Shown: piece after piece, positions 20,934 to 31,405 of the stretch
Layout: each line of letters starts with the position of its first letter
Position numbering within the stretch: position 1 is the stretch's first letter
NCBI GenBank assembly: GCA_032988165.1
Contig: JANTQF010000371.1
Coordinates: forward strand, 1-33,989
DNA from: Emmonsiellopsis sp. PD_33
Lineage: Eukaryota > Ascomycota > Eurotiomycetes > Onygenales > Ajellomycetaceae
Direction: 5' to 3'
DNA length: 33,989 nt
The notes under the pieces: model-generated
Seen by the model: only the letters and a program-made list of their open reading frames with translations
Told to the model about the DNA's origin: nothing
The model's database searches: none
Program-made: the position numbers and the translations under genes

Positions 20934-23639
20934 ATGTCAAACTGCCAAAATCTGCATGCCCTGGCCCTGAAGCCCACTGACTCCCTTGCCTTGGTTGAGT
21001 ATGGGAAGAAAAAGTTGTCAACTACCAGGAAGATTCAGAAGTATATTGATATCCTTGACAGGTGTGCAGCTTTACACTACCAGGTCCAGTGTGAAATCAC
21101 CAATCTGATCATAAGTAGACATGAAGATAGAGAGGAGGAGGTTGCTGCATATTTTGAATGGATGAAGGAAAATGGGGCCTGGCAGGCAGTGGTATCTAAA
21201 GCTGACTTCTGCTATCAGATAGTAGAGATCTGTTGTGTGGCAGAGACAGTCAGGGTTTGCTGAAATTATACTTTGGAAGGATATAAAACTTGTGTGGAAT
21301 GCTGGGGGAAGGCTGTTACTGATGAATTCTGGCTGATGCTGAAGAAGGATAAATGATATAGATGTATAGTAACTCTCACAAGGAATTATGACTATTCATC
21401 TGTGGTGGGGAGAATCAATCAGGTGATGTGGATTCAGTTATCTCAAAATTCTGGGAAGGATAAAAAGCTTCACAAGGAACTGATGCTTTCAGATCTTGAG
21501 AATGCCTTAAGGCCAGATTTTGTTAGCTCTGAGTTGAATATGGAAGCCATCCATGCTACTGGGCTTTATGTTGGTCCTGGTGGAATTCTTGCTGTAAATA
21601 CCCTACTATTTCTCCCTGCACCTGCTGACTCTTACTCATCAATCCTTTTATCTCTACTCTCTTAAAATCTTCAGCATCAGCCTTCTCCAGCTTCACTATG
21701 TGATTCCCATATGACTGGCCAAACACCTCTACTTTCTCCTTACTCTTCTCAGGATAATTGTCACCATTCTGGATTGATTCCCATGTCCCCTTCTACTTTC
21801 TTACCTGGTACTTCTTGAAACCCTGGCTCTGTTTCACCTACTCCTTACTCACAACATGTCTCTAGCCAATCAGTTTTATTGATAGCTACCTCCCTGTCCA
21901 ATGTCAGCCTCTCCTGTTTTGCCAGCCTGTCACCAGAAGAAATGGTAGAGCTTGAGAATCAAGGTGCTAACAAGGAGGATCCTAACATTGCTGAAGCTAT
22001 TAAAAAGTATTGAGAGACTAGCCATTGTGAATGCATGTGTTGTCAGAATGTCAAGCCTGCCTTAAAAGCTCAGCTCAACAATGTGAAGAAGCTAAATGAT
22101 AGCCAGCTTGTCAAGCTTCTAAATTAGCTTGTAAAGCTATTATCCCCTTTTCCTTTGTGCTATCACCATGCTGTCAATCTTGGAGGGAAAATTAGTTTGC
22201 TGACTTGAGGTTTGAACCAGGCAGCTTTGACATTCAGACTTGAGGCTGTTATTAATAGCTGCAGAAATCTTGGCTAGATCTGCACTGCTAACAGCACTTT
22301 TCATTATTTTTGCAAAGGGTGCTGCCCTGCCTGCCCAGAGGATCTTCTTCAGATATATTGCATGAAGCATGCTGCCCTCCCTGCCATCACTCTGCTGAAC
22401 TGAGTGAGTATATTGAAGAATCTTGACCTGAAAAGCATAAATGTGGACCTCACACTAAATGACTAGGATGTAGATGGCTCCTTATCTCTTCTGATTTTCT
22501 TCTGGCTCTGAATAGAGATGGCTGTGGGAAATGTGCCTGCTACATACAATATACTTGGAAAGATGATAGCATATGAATGGGATATATACTTATTCCATTA
22601 GTGAAAGAATCAGAAGTCACTGGGGTGGCTCTGCACAATGCTCCATGGAATTGTCCAGTAGATAATTTGCCAGGACCTAGTTTACTATGCCTGGTATGTT
22701 ACTCTTTACCTGGATCACCAGATGAGGCTCATCTCCTACCCTTATTATGCCAAGTTCATCAGAAAGGGGGATAGCACATTTTTCTGGCATATTGATGTCA
22801 ATATTCAGTGCCTCACTGAGGAGAACCACAGCATGAATATGATCCAAGAGTCTGTCAGCATGATAAATAAGAATCATGTAAACTGTATGACTGTGGTCCC
22901 TAGCATGCATTACTGTGTCTCTAAGTGGAATCACCAATTACATGGAAGGGGGTTTCTAAATGGCAGAATCATTCAGGATGTCTCCCTGTAGATACTCATC
23001 AATCAAAATTTGCAGGATTTCAAGATCAGCTGAAAGACCATTCCTTGCAAACAGGGAGATGTGTGAATCACCATGCTACACATTCCCCATGGGAGCACTA
23101 ACCCAGCTACAATTAAGCAGAGAATAATGCTTCTATGGTTTGTTGAAATCCAGAAAGACAGCAAGTCTTTAAAAGTTCTAGAGAGTAATACATGAAAGTA
23201 GCTCTCACAGGTAAATTAAGATTTCATTCATGAATCTACAACATTCTCCAGCCTATCTATTCTGTATGATAGCATTCCTTATCACTTTCCTGCTGCTGTG
23301 ACTGTGACAGGTCTTGATGCACTTTCTGAAGCTTTAATTGGATATTAGTGATGGGATGATCCTTTAATCTAGAGAGAGCAGTAAATTCTTTTTGGCCTAA
23401 TGCCTGATCAGCCAGCTAAGGATTACATTCTGGCCTGGCACAAGGGAGCTGTGGGGGCTGCAGTTCATACCTTTACAACTGTGATGAATGCTGAGAAACA
23501 GCTGTTTAGTCAGCAGAGTTTCTTTTACTACTACTATAATAACATTCCTCTTAATTTTATTATTAGTGATCATGTAGCTGCAGAAGGAGACACCATTAAG
23601 ATCTCAGTTCATAATTGCAAGGAGATAGATGCTAGCTAG
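20934..23639 (+). pseudogene. Gypsy-B third gene: putative Fe(II)/2-oxoglutarate dioxygenase with Cys clusters
   Basis: ATG 20934 to TAG 23637-23639 keeps one frame for 902 codons. In-frame TGA, TAG and TAA codons are common but there is no frameshift. Residues 1-200 are helical and charged. Residues 230-340 are Ser/Pro-rich. Residues 364-370 hold H-C-x-C-x-C-C, and residues 450-479 hold C-x9-C-x2-C-C-x2-C-x8-C-x2-H, both plausible zinc sites. The catalytic-looking part has H619-x-D621 (WHID, 22788-22796), a GDV block near 704, H719 in PHGST (23088) and R730 (23121). HxD...H with an Arg 11 residues on is the iron- and 2-oxoglutarate-binding pattern of this superfamily (PhyH and TET/JBP types). 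Substrate is unknown; DNA 5-methylcytosine oxidation is only a hypothesis. It sits where env would lie in a retrovirus-like element, but it has no signal peptide or membrane anchor. Confidence 0.55.
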
Positions 23640-23641
23640 CT

Positions 23642-23708
23642 GATCCAGCTAATCACAATTTTCTGCCCCAGGGCCAGAAAATGTTTCAGCCAATCAGAGC
23701 CTGCCATT
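23642..23708. repeat. Internal duplicated segment, copy 2 (after the third gene)
   Basis: This copy matches 17023-17090. It holds CAGCTAATCAC and CAGCCAATCAGAG about 37 bp apart, both resembling CCAAT boxes. It starts directly after the stop of the third gene. Confidence 0.7.
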
Positions 23709-24070
23709 CTGCTGTAGTTGCTACCCTTACTGCTACTAGCACATGTTTGTTTTTCTCACTGTATTACCCAGTTTGTTTTCTTGTGATTTCAGTTTCTATC
23801 CTCTCTGCTCATCTCTGTGCTGTATTTCCTCCACATTTTCCTTATTTTTCTTTTTGTTTTTCTATGCTCAGTGTGCTGCTGCTCTGTGTTTATTTTCCTC
23901 ACTATTTTTACTTCTCTTTCTGTGCTCACTTATCTGTATATATCTTGCTCTGTACCTTCTACTCTCAATTCTGTCTGCTGCATTTTCCTTCTCTACTCTC
24001 TATTTTCTTGCATCCCTTCATCTTCATCATCTGTGCTGCTTGCCTCAATTTTTATTTGCCACCTATTACT

Positions 24071-24200
24071 GGCTGTCCTGCCTACCTAGGGCACACCTTT
24101 TTTTTCTCTCATGGTGGGACTATGGATCTTATCACATATAAGATTATTAGTATAAAGTCATGCACTTACAGGCTACCCTGCCTACCTAGGGCATATCCTT
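24071..24200. repeat. Direct repeat pair, 100-bp spacing
   Basis: GGCTGTCCTGCCTACCTAGG at 24071 and GGCTACCCTGCCTACCTAGG at 24171 are followed by similar GCACACCTT and GCATATCCTT. A related pair TTGCTGACCTGCCCATTCAT / TTGCTGACTTACCCATTCAT occurs near 24,207 and 24,457. Confidence 0.7.
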
Positions 24201-24577
24201 CCTTCATTGCTGACCTGCCCATTCATTTCTCTGGGCCTTACCTCTACTCAGTAGTTTACATGTCCTAGGGCTGTGCTCTGCCCTCCCCTCATCTAGAAAC
24301 CTCTCACTAATCCTGTTTCAGCTCTCATCTCTGTCTCTAGCTATAGAGGCTGCTGCCCTACAATTCCATGGTTCAAGCTGCTAATGAATTGCTCTGCCTG
24401 GGCTCCTACCTAAGATTGCCAGCTGTATTTACTGTAGCCCAGGAAGGGCTTTACTGTTGCTGACTTACCCATTCATCTCTAGGCTGTCTCTCTACCTCAA
24501 TGTGGCTGCTTTCTTGCAAATAGATAATTCAACACACAGTGTATGGCTGCTTGTCAGCTGACTTTAGGACTGCATAG

Positions 24578-24676
24578 TCAGATTGATTTCAGGACAATAT
24601 ATTCAGGGCCACTGCCCTTACTGTAGAGTAGATTAATTTTGGAATAATGTATTCAGATCTACTGCCCTTGCTGCAA
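24578..24676. repeat. Two tandem ~48-bp units before the purine tract
   Basis: The unit core AGATTGATTTCAGGACAATA ... ATTCAG...CTACTGCCCTT recurs as AGATTAATTTTGGAATAATG ... ATTCAG...CTACTGCCCTT, with conserved spacing. Confidence 0.65.
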
Positions 24677-24713
24677 AACTGAGTCATTCTTTTATTTGCT
24701 GGGTTAGCAAATC

Positions 24714-24727
24714 AGGGGGAGGGGAGA
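24714..24727 (+). other. Polypurine tract of Gypsy-B
   Basis: AGGGGGAGGGGAGA ends two bases before the 3' LTR, the expected plus-strand primer position. Confidence 0.85.
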
Positions 24728-24729
24728 TA

Positions 24730-25048
24730 TATGGTGGAGATCCACTGTTGGGTTGGATCAATTTTTTACTGAGGCTTTTTACCACCAAACACAGCCATGA
24801 AGATAGATATTTTCCTTTTATTGTAAGACTTTATCTATTCATTCATGGATTTCTCATGCATGTGTATGCTTCTTTGAGATAGATCTTTTATTTCTTTTGT
24901 GTGTTGCCTTATCATTCTATTACTGTGTTGTTTTGTACTATAGATTGCCAATACATTCCTCTGCTTTGACATCAATATCAATTCTTTTCTTGTGTTTGCC
25001 ACTGCCCTGTTCAGTGCTGCCTGATGTGCACACTCTGTCCTCACTTCA
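24730..25048 (+). repeat. 3' LTR of Gypsy-B
   Basis: It is 319 bp, aligned without gaps to 13580-13898. The first two bases read TA (TG with G-to-A), and it ends TCACTTCA. Followed by ACAT. Confidence 0.9.
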
Positions 25049-25052
25049 ACAT
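25049..25052. repeat. Target-site duplication ACAT, right copy
   Basis: This is identical to 13576-13579, in the position expected directly after the 3' LTR. Confidence 0.8.
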
Positions 25053-25591
25053 GGCTAATAGAGTTGCAGAGACAGGCTGTACTGGTACCACTAACATAGT
25101 AGCAGACTGTACTGGCAGCACTGACCTAGCAGGCAAAATAAGAATAGGTGGTACTAGCACAGCCAACTAAGTGGCCTCATCTACCTGCCCAGACCTCAGG
25201 GTGTTGATGAAACTAATAGGAAGCCTGGGACCCAGAATGTCATTAAGGGTGTTATAATAGGGGATGCTGAAAGGATCCTAAATGACCACTAAAGGTAGTA
25301 AGAAAATAGATGGACTGAAGGCCAAGCAATGCTCAGAGGGTAGTAGAGGATGCTCAGTAGGAGGGATAAATATGATAACAGTGCAGATGTAAGATATATA
25401 TATACAGTGAAGAGATAGAACATGTAGGATGTTGAGGATAGAAGGAAAGAAGGAGGTTGGAGTGAAGGAACTAAAGTGCACTATGTGACTAAAAGATGGT
25501 GAGCAAAAGGATGCTAAAATATGAGTATTTTACTGATGTTTCCTCACTGAGATACTGTTCTGCTGACCCAACTGAGAACATACATATATGA
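25053..25591 (-). other. Helitron upstream region, distal part with 5' terminus
   Basis: No gene is recognised. Bases 25,067-25,130 hold two ~30-bp minisatellite units that match the sequence left of Gypsy-B. The minus strand ends outward in TC at 25591-25590, the expected Helitron 5' end. An open minus-strand frame at 25278-25481 has no recognisable content. Confidence 0.5.
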
Positions 25592-28500
25592 TTATTACTC
25601 TAAAGCCTCTCTATTTAGAGGTATTAACATTGAAGAAGAGATAGCACATATTATTATAATATATCAAGAAGAGACCCTTAGCAAATATTATCTATATATT
25701 ATTGAAGGCTTTCTCTTTCTTTTCTGTGGGTTTTTTAAGAAGTATTTAAGCAGAAAATTACATTTATAGCCTTCTTTTTACTAGTACATTCTTAAAGAGT
25801 ATCATCTTCCATGCCTACAAGAGTTCTATATGATATGTGTAAAAAGACATGTAATTCCTCAGCTATTCTGTCATGCTAAGGTAAGTCTCCAGATCCTTCA
25901 GGTTTTTAGGGAATGTAATTTTTGCCAGGACAGCAATATAGTCCTCTGTCAGAATGAGGCCTAGAGATGAAACCTTATATTCTAGTAGTCTAACTGAAGG
26001 GAAATTAATAAACACCTTCTTTAGATTGATGATGATGTTTTTATTATGAAATAAACTAAAAATCTTTTTTAGATGTTTACTGTGTTTTTCTATGATAATA
26101 CTTATAGTAATCAGATTATTAATATAGTAGTAGATGAACTTCTTGAACTTTTTAAGAAAGAGGTTAATTTTATACTATATATATACTGATAAGTTTATAT
26201 ATTCTATTATAGTAACTAAAGAGATCTTTTGACTACAATATAATATAATTAATAAGTATTATTAGTAGTCACAACAGACTCTTCATTGGTAGAAGAAGCT
26301 CATACAGTCAAAAATAGTAATATAGTAGTAACTCTTTATAGAGTTAATAACCTCTACCTACTGTATCATTAAGTATACATTAGGCTCAACTATTTTATTT
26401 AGTTCTCTAATATTAATTACAGAATGGCCTTTTCATACTCCATTAACCTCCTTCCAAATGATGAATATTAGATATCCTGAGAGAGTATAATCTATTGCTC
26501 ATTCCATACATCTTTAAGTATACAATTTATTGAAGAGCTCATCTATAACTTCACAGTCCTTCTAGTCTAGAAGATATATTTTTACCTGGATCTGAAATTT
26601 ATAATTATTCAGTAGTAAGAGGGGAATTTGCATTTACTCATCCTTCAGTAGATTCACAGTATTACTATAGTCTTCTTAGATCTTCAGGAATTTATTGTAG
26701 ATCTACATGAAGTACTTTGTAGTCTTCTTATCATTATAGATTATTTTATTATTGAGTAGTTTTACTTTTACCTCTATAGGGTTGATATTAATGACATGTG
26801 GGGATTCCTCTATTAATTCTGATATATTCAGGTTGTCATTCAGCTTCTATTAGAGCTGTTATCTAGAGAAGCTAAGAGCTAATAGCTCTGCTATAAAGTT
26901 AATCAAATATATACTAGTTGCATCATATTTTCTCAAAGTACTAATACAGAATCTCTGTGGGATTATTACCTACCTATCTGTATTGTTGATGATATGGGCA
27001 AATAGGAGACTATAATCTATAATTTATATATATACTTAAAGTGGTGATATTACAGGGTTAAAAATGTAGTTTCTATCTATTAGTAGTTACTCTTCTTTGC
27101 TGAGGTAGCATCTGAGTGGAATTTTAGCCTCTAATCTGAGTAGAATGATAACTTTAGTATTTAAATATATTAGCTTAATAGTTTGATGATTCTTTCTTAA
27201 TATTACTAAGATCTTTATCTCTGCATCTTCACATGACTTTATCTATAGCATTTTTTTATCTAAATCTATAATGATACTCTTTAGGGCCATATTATCTATA
27301 CTGAGCAGTAGGTTGATATAGAGATTGTCAATAATATGTACTTCTACTAAAATTTAGGCAAGTACTAGTATATATTCCTCATCTAATAGAACTATAGGTA
27401 ATGTGAGTGGAATTATAATCATTTCAGAGAATTCTATAGAGTCTCTAATACCTCTAACTGATATTTATAGGCAAGTCAGATATGATATTTTATTATATTG
27501 TTGCTCAAGGAACTTCTTACTTATAAGAGTCATTATACAACCTGAGTCTACACATATTGATAGTGGCTTGAAGCTGTCCTGATAGAATGCCATGATGATA
27601 GCATACTTCTAGTTATAGAATATATAACTATATAGTGTATCTAAGTCAGCTAGTTACTAAGATACTATTACTTGTAATGTATAGTTAGAGCTCATATGGA
27701 AGGTCTGTGAAGTTATCATACAAGTTTTCAAGTACTTATATAGATTGTTGTGTGAATCAAATGCTTCACCATATCTATAATAAATAGTTATTGTAGAGTC
27801 TACATGAAATATATCTACCTCTAAATTATATATATTATTATTATATAGCTGCTCCTGTGGATCATTCATAAGCATTTCTATGTTATTATAGTAAGAGTTG
27901 AACTCTACCTTCTAGTCATATGAATCTTCTGTGGATTCCTCTGATTCCTTAGAGTTAGTATGAAATGCTACTTGTTTATGTAGCTATTAATTTTAAGGCT
28001 GCCTACCAGGCAGATTAGTATTAGAGGTACCCTTAGATGTTAGTAGCTAAAGCTGTTGCTTCAGAGCTGACAGTTCAGAATGATCTTATTAAGCTTTATC
28101 TTAATAGTTTCTATTATACTGATTATAGCAGCTATCATATTGATTGTTATTGCTGCCATATTGATTGTTATTTCCATTATAGCTATAGTACTATCTATTA
28201 GCATAGTTCTGTGCCTAGTATCTAAGCTGATATTAGTAAGTAGGCCATTCAAACTGGTAGGAATAGAATCCTCTACTACATTCATAGTAATTACTCTGAG
28301 GGGTAAAGTTATCATAATAGAATTTATGCTAATTATACATACTATTCACATATTAATTATTACTTGTGAATTAATCCATTCAGTTGATTTACTTGCAGCA
28401 AATAATTTCTATAAACTTCTTAATGATTATGTCCTCTTCTGGTTTATTAATAGTAGCTTATAGAGTAACATCCAGGTTGTTTCATACATATAGAACTTGA

Positions 28501-28950
28501 GTATACTTAGTTTCTTCTTAGCTGCAGTGTTTTGCAGCTGTAGAAATATTAATAGTATAAGAAAGTAACTCTTATAGAGTTTATATTTAGTATAGGATGA
28601 AGTCTATATTATTAGTAGATTCATCAGTACCTACAGCAACTAAAGTGCTATTCACATTTAACATATTATTTAGCTATCTAATGGATGGCAGCTGTAAGAG
28701 TCATTCCTCATTAATTAATATTACATTTAAGGTCTCTAGAGACTTTATGAGTATTAGCTGCAGTGCACCTCAAAATAATGTGCTATTTGATACTGAGTTA
28801 ATCTGCAAGAATGATTGAGCTGAATGAAATGGGGTATTATCCTCTAAGTATGACTTTAAGTCTAGAGGAAGATATATTTATCTTACTGGTAAGATTTTGA
28901 AGAAGGCTTCTTCTTAGTGGTTGAATGTGCAGCTCTATCTGAAGCAGTCT
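25592..28950 (-). pseudogene. pol: Gypsy-C gag-pol (right piece), heavily RIP-mutated
   Basis: The minus strand shows, from right to left: an Asn/Gln/Tyr-rich gag segment with NNNQYGS-type repeats (about 28,190-28,090); a finger-like stretch YRYGEAFDSHNNLYKYLKTC (about 27,800-27,735) that fits a C2H2-type C-x2-C-G-x-F...H-x3-H worn to Tyr; a retropepsin with intact DSG (27548-27540); a reverse transcriptase with RELNKIVEP near 26,410 and YINN for YIDD near 26,130-26,118; LLEYKVSSLGL...ITFPKNLKDLETYL near 25,990-25,880; and the first strand of RNase H, which stops at 25,592. The next RNase H residues are found at 6275. No LTR was identified. Stops and frame changes are too many to give a reliable single CDS, and the gag start is uncertain. 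Confidence 0.75.
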
Positions 28951-30009
28951 ATATGGTTATAGAATTTAAGAACTGCTTGATTAAGTAATAAGTGATTAAT
29001 AGGCCAGTTTGAAGGTATCAGTAAGATCACTTAAGTATTCTTAGAACTTCTATATGAATTGGCTTGTAATCATGTACATTCTTGTGGTTCTATAGATACC
29101 TGCCTGGATTTTAGCAGGAGATTTAAGCAGATAGTTTGCTCAGTCATAAATGTTACCCTTACAATTATAGTATCCTGTAAAGAGTTATAATGAGAGAAAT
29201 TAAAGTTAAAATACTTAATAATCTGATGAGCAAGTTCTACTATCTAAATGTAAAAGCTTATTCTATGTAGTCTTAATTAAGAGACTTACTGATATTAATA
29301 ATTTTTATTAGATGAGATGAATCTTTCAGGGTGAAGAGTCTACAAAAAAGTGTGAAAAGTAAGAAAGATACTATATCTTTTTAGAGATAAAAATGGCTGA
29401 AAGATATATATCAACATAATAAATATATATACATTATACTCTTTTAAGGAAAGGACTATAGAAAATCTTGGAAAAATATGAAAATTAAAAAGAGAGAAAG
29501 CACTTTTTAGGGGGGTAAAAAAAGTGGGTAATTTCTAAGAAATGTATAGGAAATTTGTGTGAGAGCTTCAAATAGTTGATTCATGAGCAAACAGTAGGTT
29601 GAACATAGTATGATAAATTTCCATGATAGTAACTTAAAATTAGGAGTAATATAGTAAATGAAAGTAAGTAATTAGAATAGATATAGTAGGGTAATTCCTA
29701 TGAAAGTTCTGTGAGTGACTTGGGATTTTCTTGCTAGATTTAGTGATCTAGGGCAGACATCCATAGATTCACCAGGGGATCAAACAAAGTAATATGTGCA
29801 GAGAAAGATGAGAATACAATTCAAACTAGAATTATTTGTAATGAGAATGAAGCTATTCAGATAATAGATATAGAGAGCTATCTATAAGAAGAATGAGATC
29901 TAAGTACTAGTAGATATAGCTTTTTCTTGAAGAAGAACAGTCTGTGAAGTAGATGAGACATATAGAAGAGAGAGAAGAGATGAGAACCTATTAAAGGAAA
30001 AGTAGAAGT
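28951..30009. other. AT-rich stretch right of Gypsy-C, nothing firm
   Basis: The part to about 29,400 may be the gag N-terminus or leader of Gypsy-C, because minus-strand frames there are partly open. From 29,400 to 30,010 I see only A-rich, heavily mutated sequence and no LTR ends. Confidence 0.3.
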
Positions 30010-30650
30010 ATTAAAGGTAGAAAGATATAATAATAACTTATTATAAAGATTGAGGAACCTACAGAGAATCTTACATTTTTTATATAGATATACTACTAAT
30101 TATAATTGGGAAAACTTGAGATGAAAATGTTGCATAAAACAAGGTTGAATTTCTATAGTTCCTAGGCTGCCTGTAGGTATTTATATCTCAGAGTTTGACT
30201 AAGTTAACTGTGTGACTAAGCATCCTGGCTACTTCATGATATGGAGGCATGAAGTGTAGGGGTATGAAGCATAAATATATAATAGTAGCATCTATTTCTC
30301 CTACTATTATATTTAAAAAAGCCTCATCTACTATCTGTAACAGGACTTCTCATTGAGATTTCTAAATGCACTTTAGAGATGTCAGGATGATAGTATGTTT
30401 TTAACTTAGAGCTAGAGAGGCTATAAAGGCAGGAAGGATAATTTCATAGGGTAGAGATATAGTACTATTACTACTAATAAACTGACTTATATCTGAGAAA
30501 TACATTATATGCTAATCTCTAGACATCAGAGCTATTATAATCCTCTCAGTATAGATAGGCTCTTAGTGTATAGACCTCTATTCTGATTTCTCACCTCTAG
30601 ACCCTATTTGATCCTCTTGACTGTAAATTTCTCTACTATTAGATGATAGA
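30010..30650 (-). pseudogene. Decayed minus-strand ORF, unknown
   Basis: One minus-strand frame is coding-like for about 600 nt with few stops. It contains blocks such as PYEIILPAFIASLALS, EVLLQIVDEAFLNIIVGEID and PPYHEVARMLSHTVNLVK. The mix of helical and charged residues is more protein-like than the neighbouring frames. I recognise no family. It may belong to another retroelement. Confidence 0.3.
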
Positions 30651-31405
30651 ATTCTAAATGATGTCTAAATCAACTAGAAATTAATCTATCTCTATTAATT
30701 TCATATAGTATTTAAATTTATAGTTATATAATTAGTAAGAGTAGATCTTACTCAGCTTGATTAATTCTTTAGTATTAAAATATTTATAAATATAGTACTT
30801 GCAGGGGAGGCTAAAAAACATCTAATTTAAACATTTAGAGAGATATTTAAGATTAATATCAGATAATTTTTAACTTTTTTACCCTCTACTATCTAGATAT
30901 AGATATAATTTAATATAAAGAGAGTAATTAGAGACTGTATATTCTAGAAGAGATCATTAAAGATAAACACTAGAGTGTAAAATTTAGTTAGTATTAGATA
31001 ATTTTTATACTTAGAGTGCTGATTTTCTCAGAATTGATAGATCTTATAGTAGGTAATCTAAAGATCTCTTATTAAAATAATAATATATTATTTTAATACC
31101 TAATAAGATTCCTTTGCTTGTAAGAAAACATAGTACCTGAAATAGAGAAGTTAATTAATATAGTACTATATAATCTCTTATTCATAAGAAAGTCAGATTC
31201 ATTAATAATAATTTATTAGATAATAAGGAAATTCTCATTTAAATTTAGTTCATCTCTGATAATACTAATCCTCTATAATTAATTTAATCACTTTATATTA
31301 TACTCTTATGAAGTTATTAAATTTTTCATTCTAATTTTTCTTAATACTTTTCTATATTATATTACTAAGGTTTTTTTATATAAACTTTTGAAAATACTTT
31401 TTTAT
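30651..31405. other. Very AT-rich interval with no recognised gene
   Basis: TA-rich sequence with short palindromic runs (for example around 31,075-31,100, AATAATATATTATT). No motif, LTR or ORF is supported. Confidence 0.5.

Larger units (their letters stand above)
23709..24713 (+). other. Gypsy-B 3' untranslated region, pyrimidine-rich and repetitive
   Basis: Strong T/C bias from 23,720 to 24,060 opens long hydrophobic frames (such as 23681-24268) that I do not accept as genes, because all three frames are open together. The rest contains short direct repeats and ends at the purine tract. Confidence 0.6.
13580..25048 (+). mobile_element. Gypsy-B: 11.5-kb LTR retrotransposon with gag-PR, pol and a third gene
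   Basis: The element is structurally complete: ACAT duplications, two 319-bp LTRs, a leader, gag-protease, pol by an apparent -1 frameshift, a third ORF of about 901 codons, a repeat-rich 3' region and a purine tract. Coding frames are broken by stop codons but hardly by indels, so decay is mostly point mutation. It inserted into the Helitron. A reverse solo LTR of the same family lies at 31901-32217. At 11.5 kb it is long for a Ty3/gypsy element, and the excess is the third gene and its flanks. Confidence 0.9.
6276..25591 (-). mobile_element. Autonomous Helitron, interrupted by Gypsy-B
   Basis: Genes read right to left. Without the nested Gypsy-B and one ACAT copy the element is about 7.8 kb. 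I placed the boundaries from the split RNase H of Gypsy-C: on the minus strand the host reading frame breaks after ...GTAATAA, the Helitron starts TCATATATG at 25591, and the host resumes TATTCCAT at 6275. This gives the expected 5' TC end and insertion between A and T without target duplication. The 3' end reads ...AACTTA where CTRR is usual, so it is either mutated or a variant. The Rep-helicase gene and an accessory gene lie inside. Confidence 0.75.

Noticed and set aside
20934..23639. First idea that the third gene is a tyrosine recombinase (Crypton or DIRS type)
   Set aside because: I could not find the R...HxxR...Y pattern, and the HxD...H...R order fits a dioxygenase better. The flanking LTRs also make a Crypton unnecessary.
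23681..24268. Open frame of 195 residues, strongly hydrophobic, after the third gene of Gypsy-B
   Set aside because: The DNA is T/C-biased and the other two plus-strand frames are open over the same stretch with equally hydrophobic products, so composition explains it. I do not call it an envelope protein.
25278..25481. Minus-strand open frame of 67 residues in the Helitron upstream region
   Set aside because: It has no motif and lies in purine-rich sequence that opens frames on the opposite strand.
28080..28463. Plus-strand open frame rich in Ile/Val, like a membrane protein
   Set aside because: It is the shadow of the minus-strand Asn/Gln/Tyr-rich repeat in Gypsy-C gag, whose AAT/CAA codons read as Ile/Val on the other strand.
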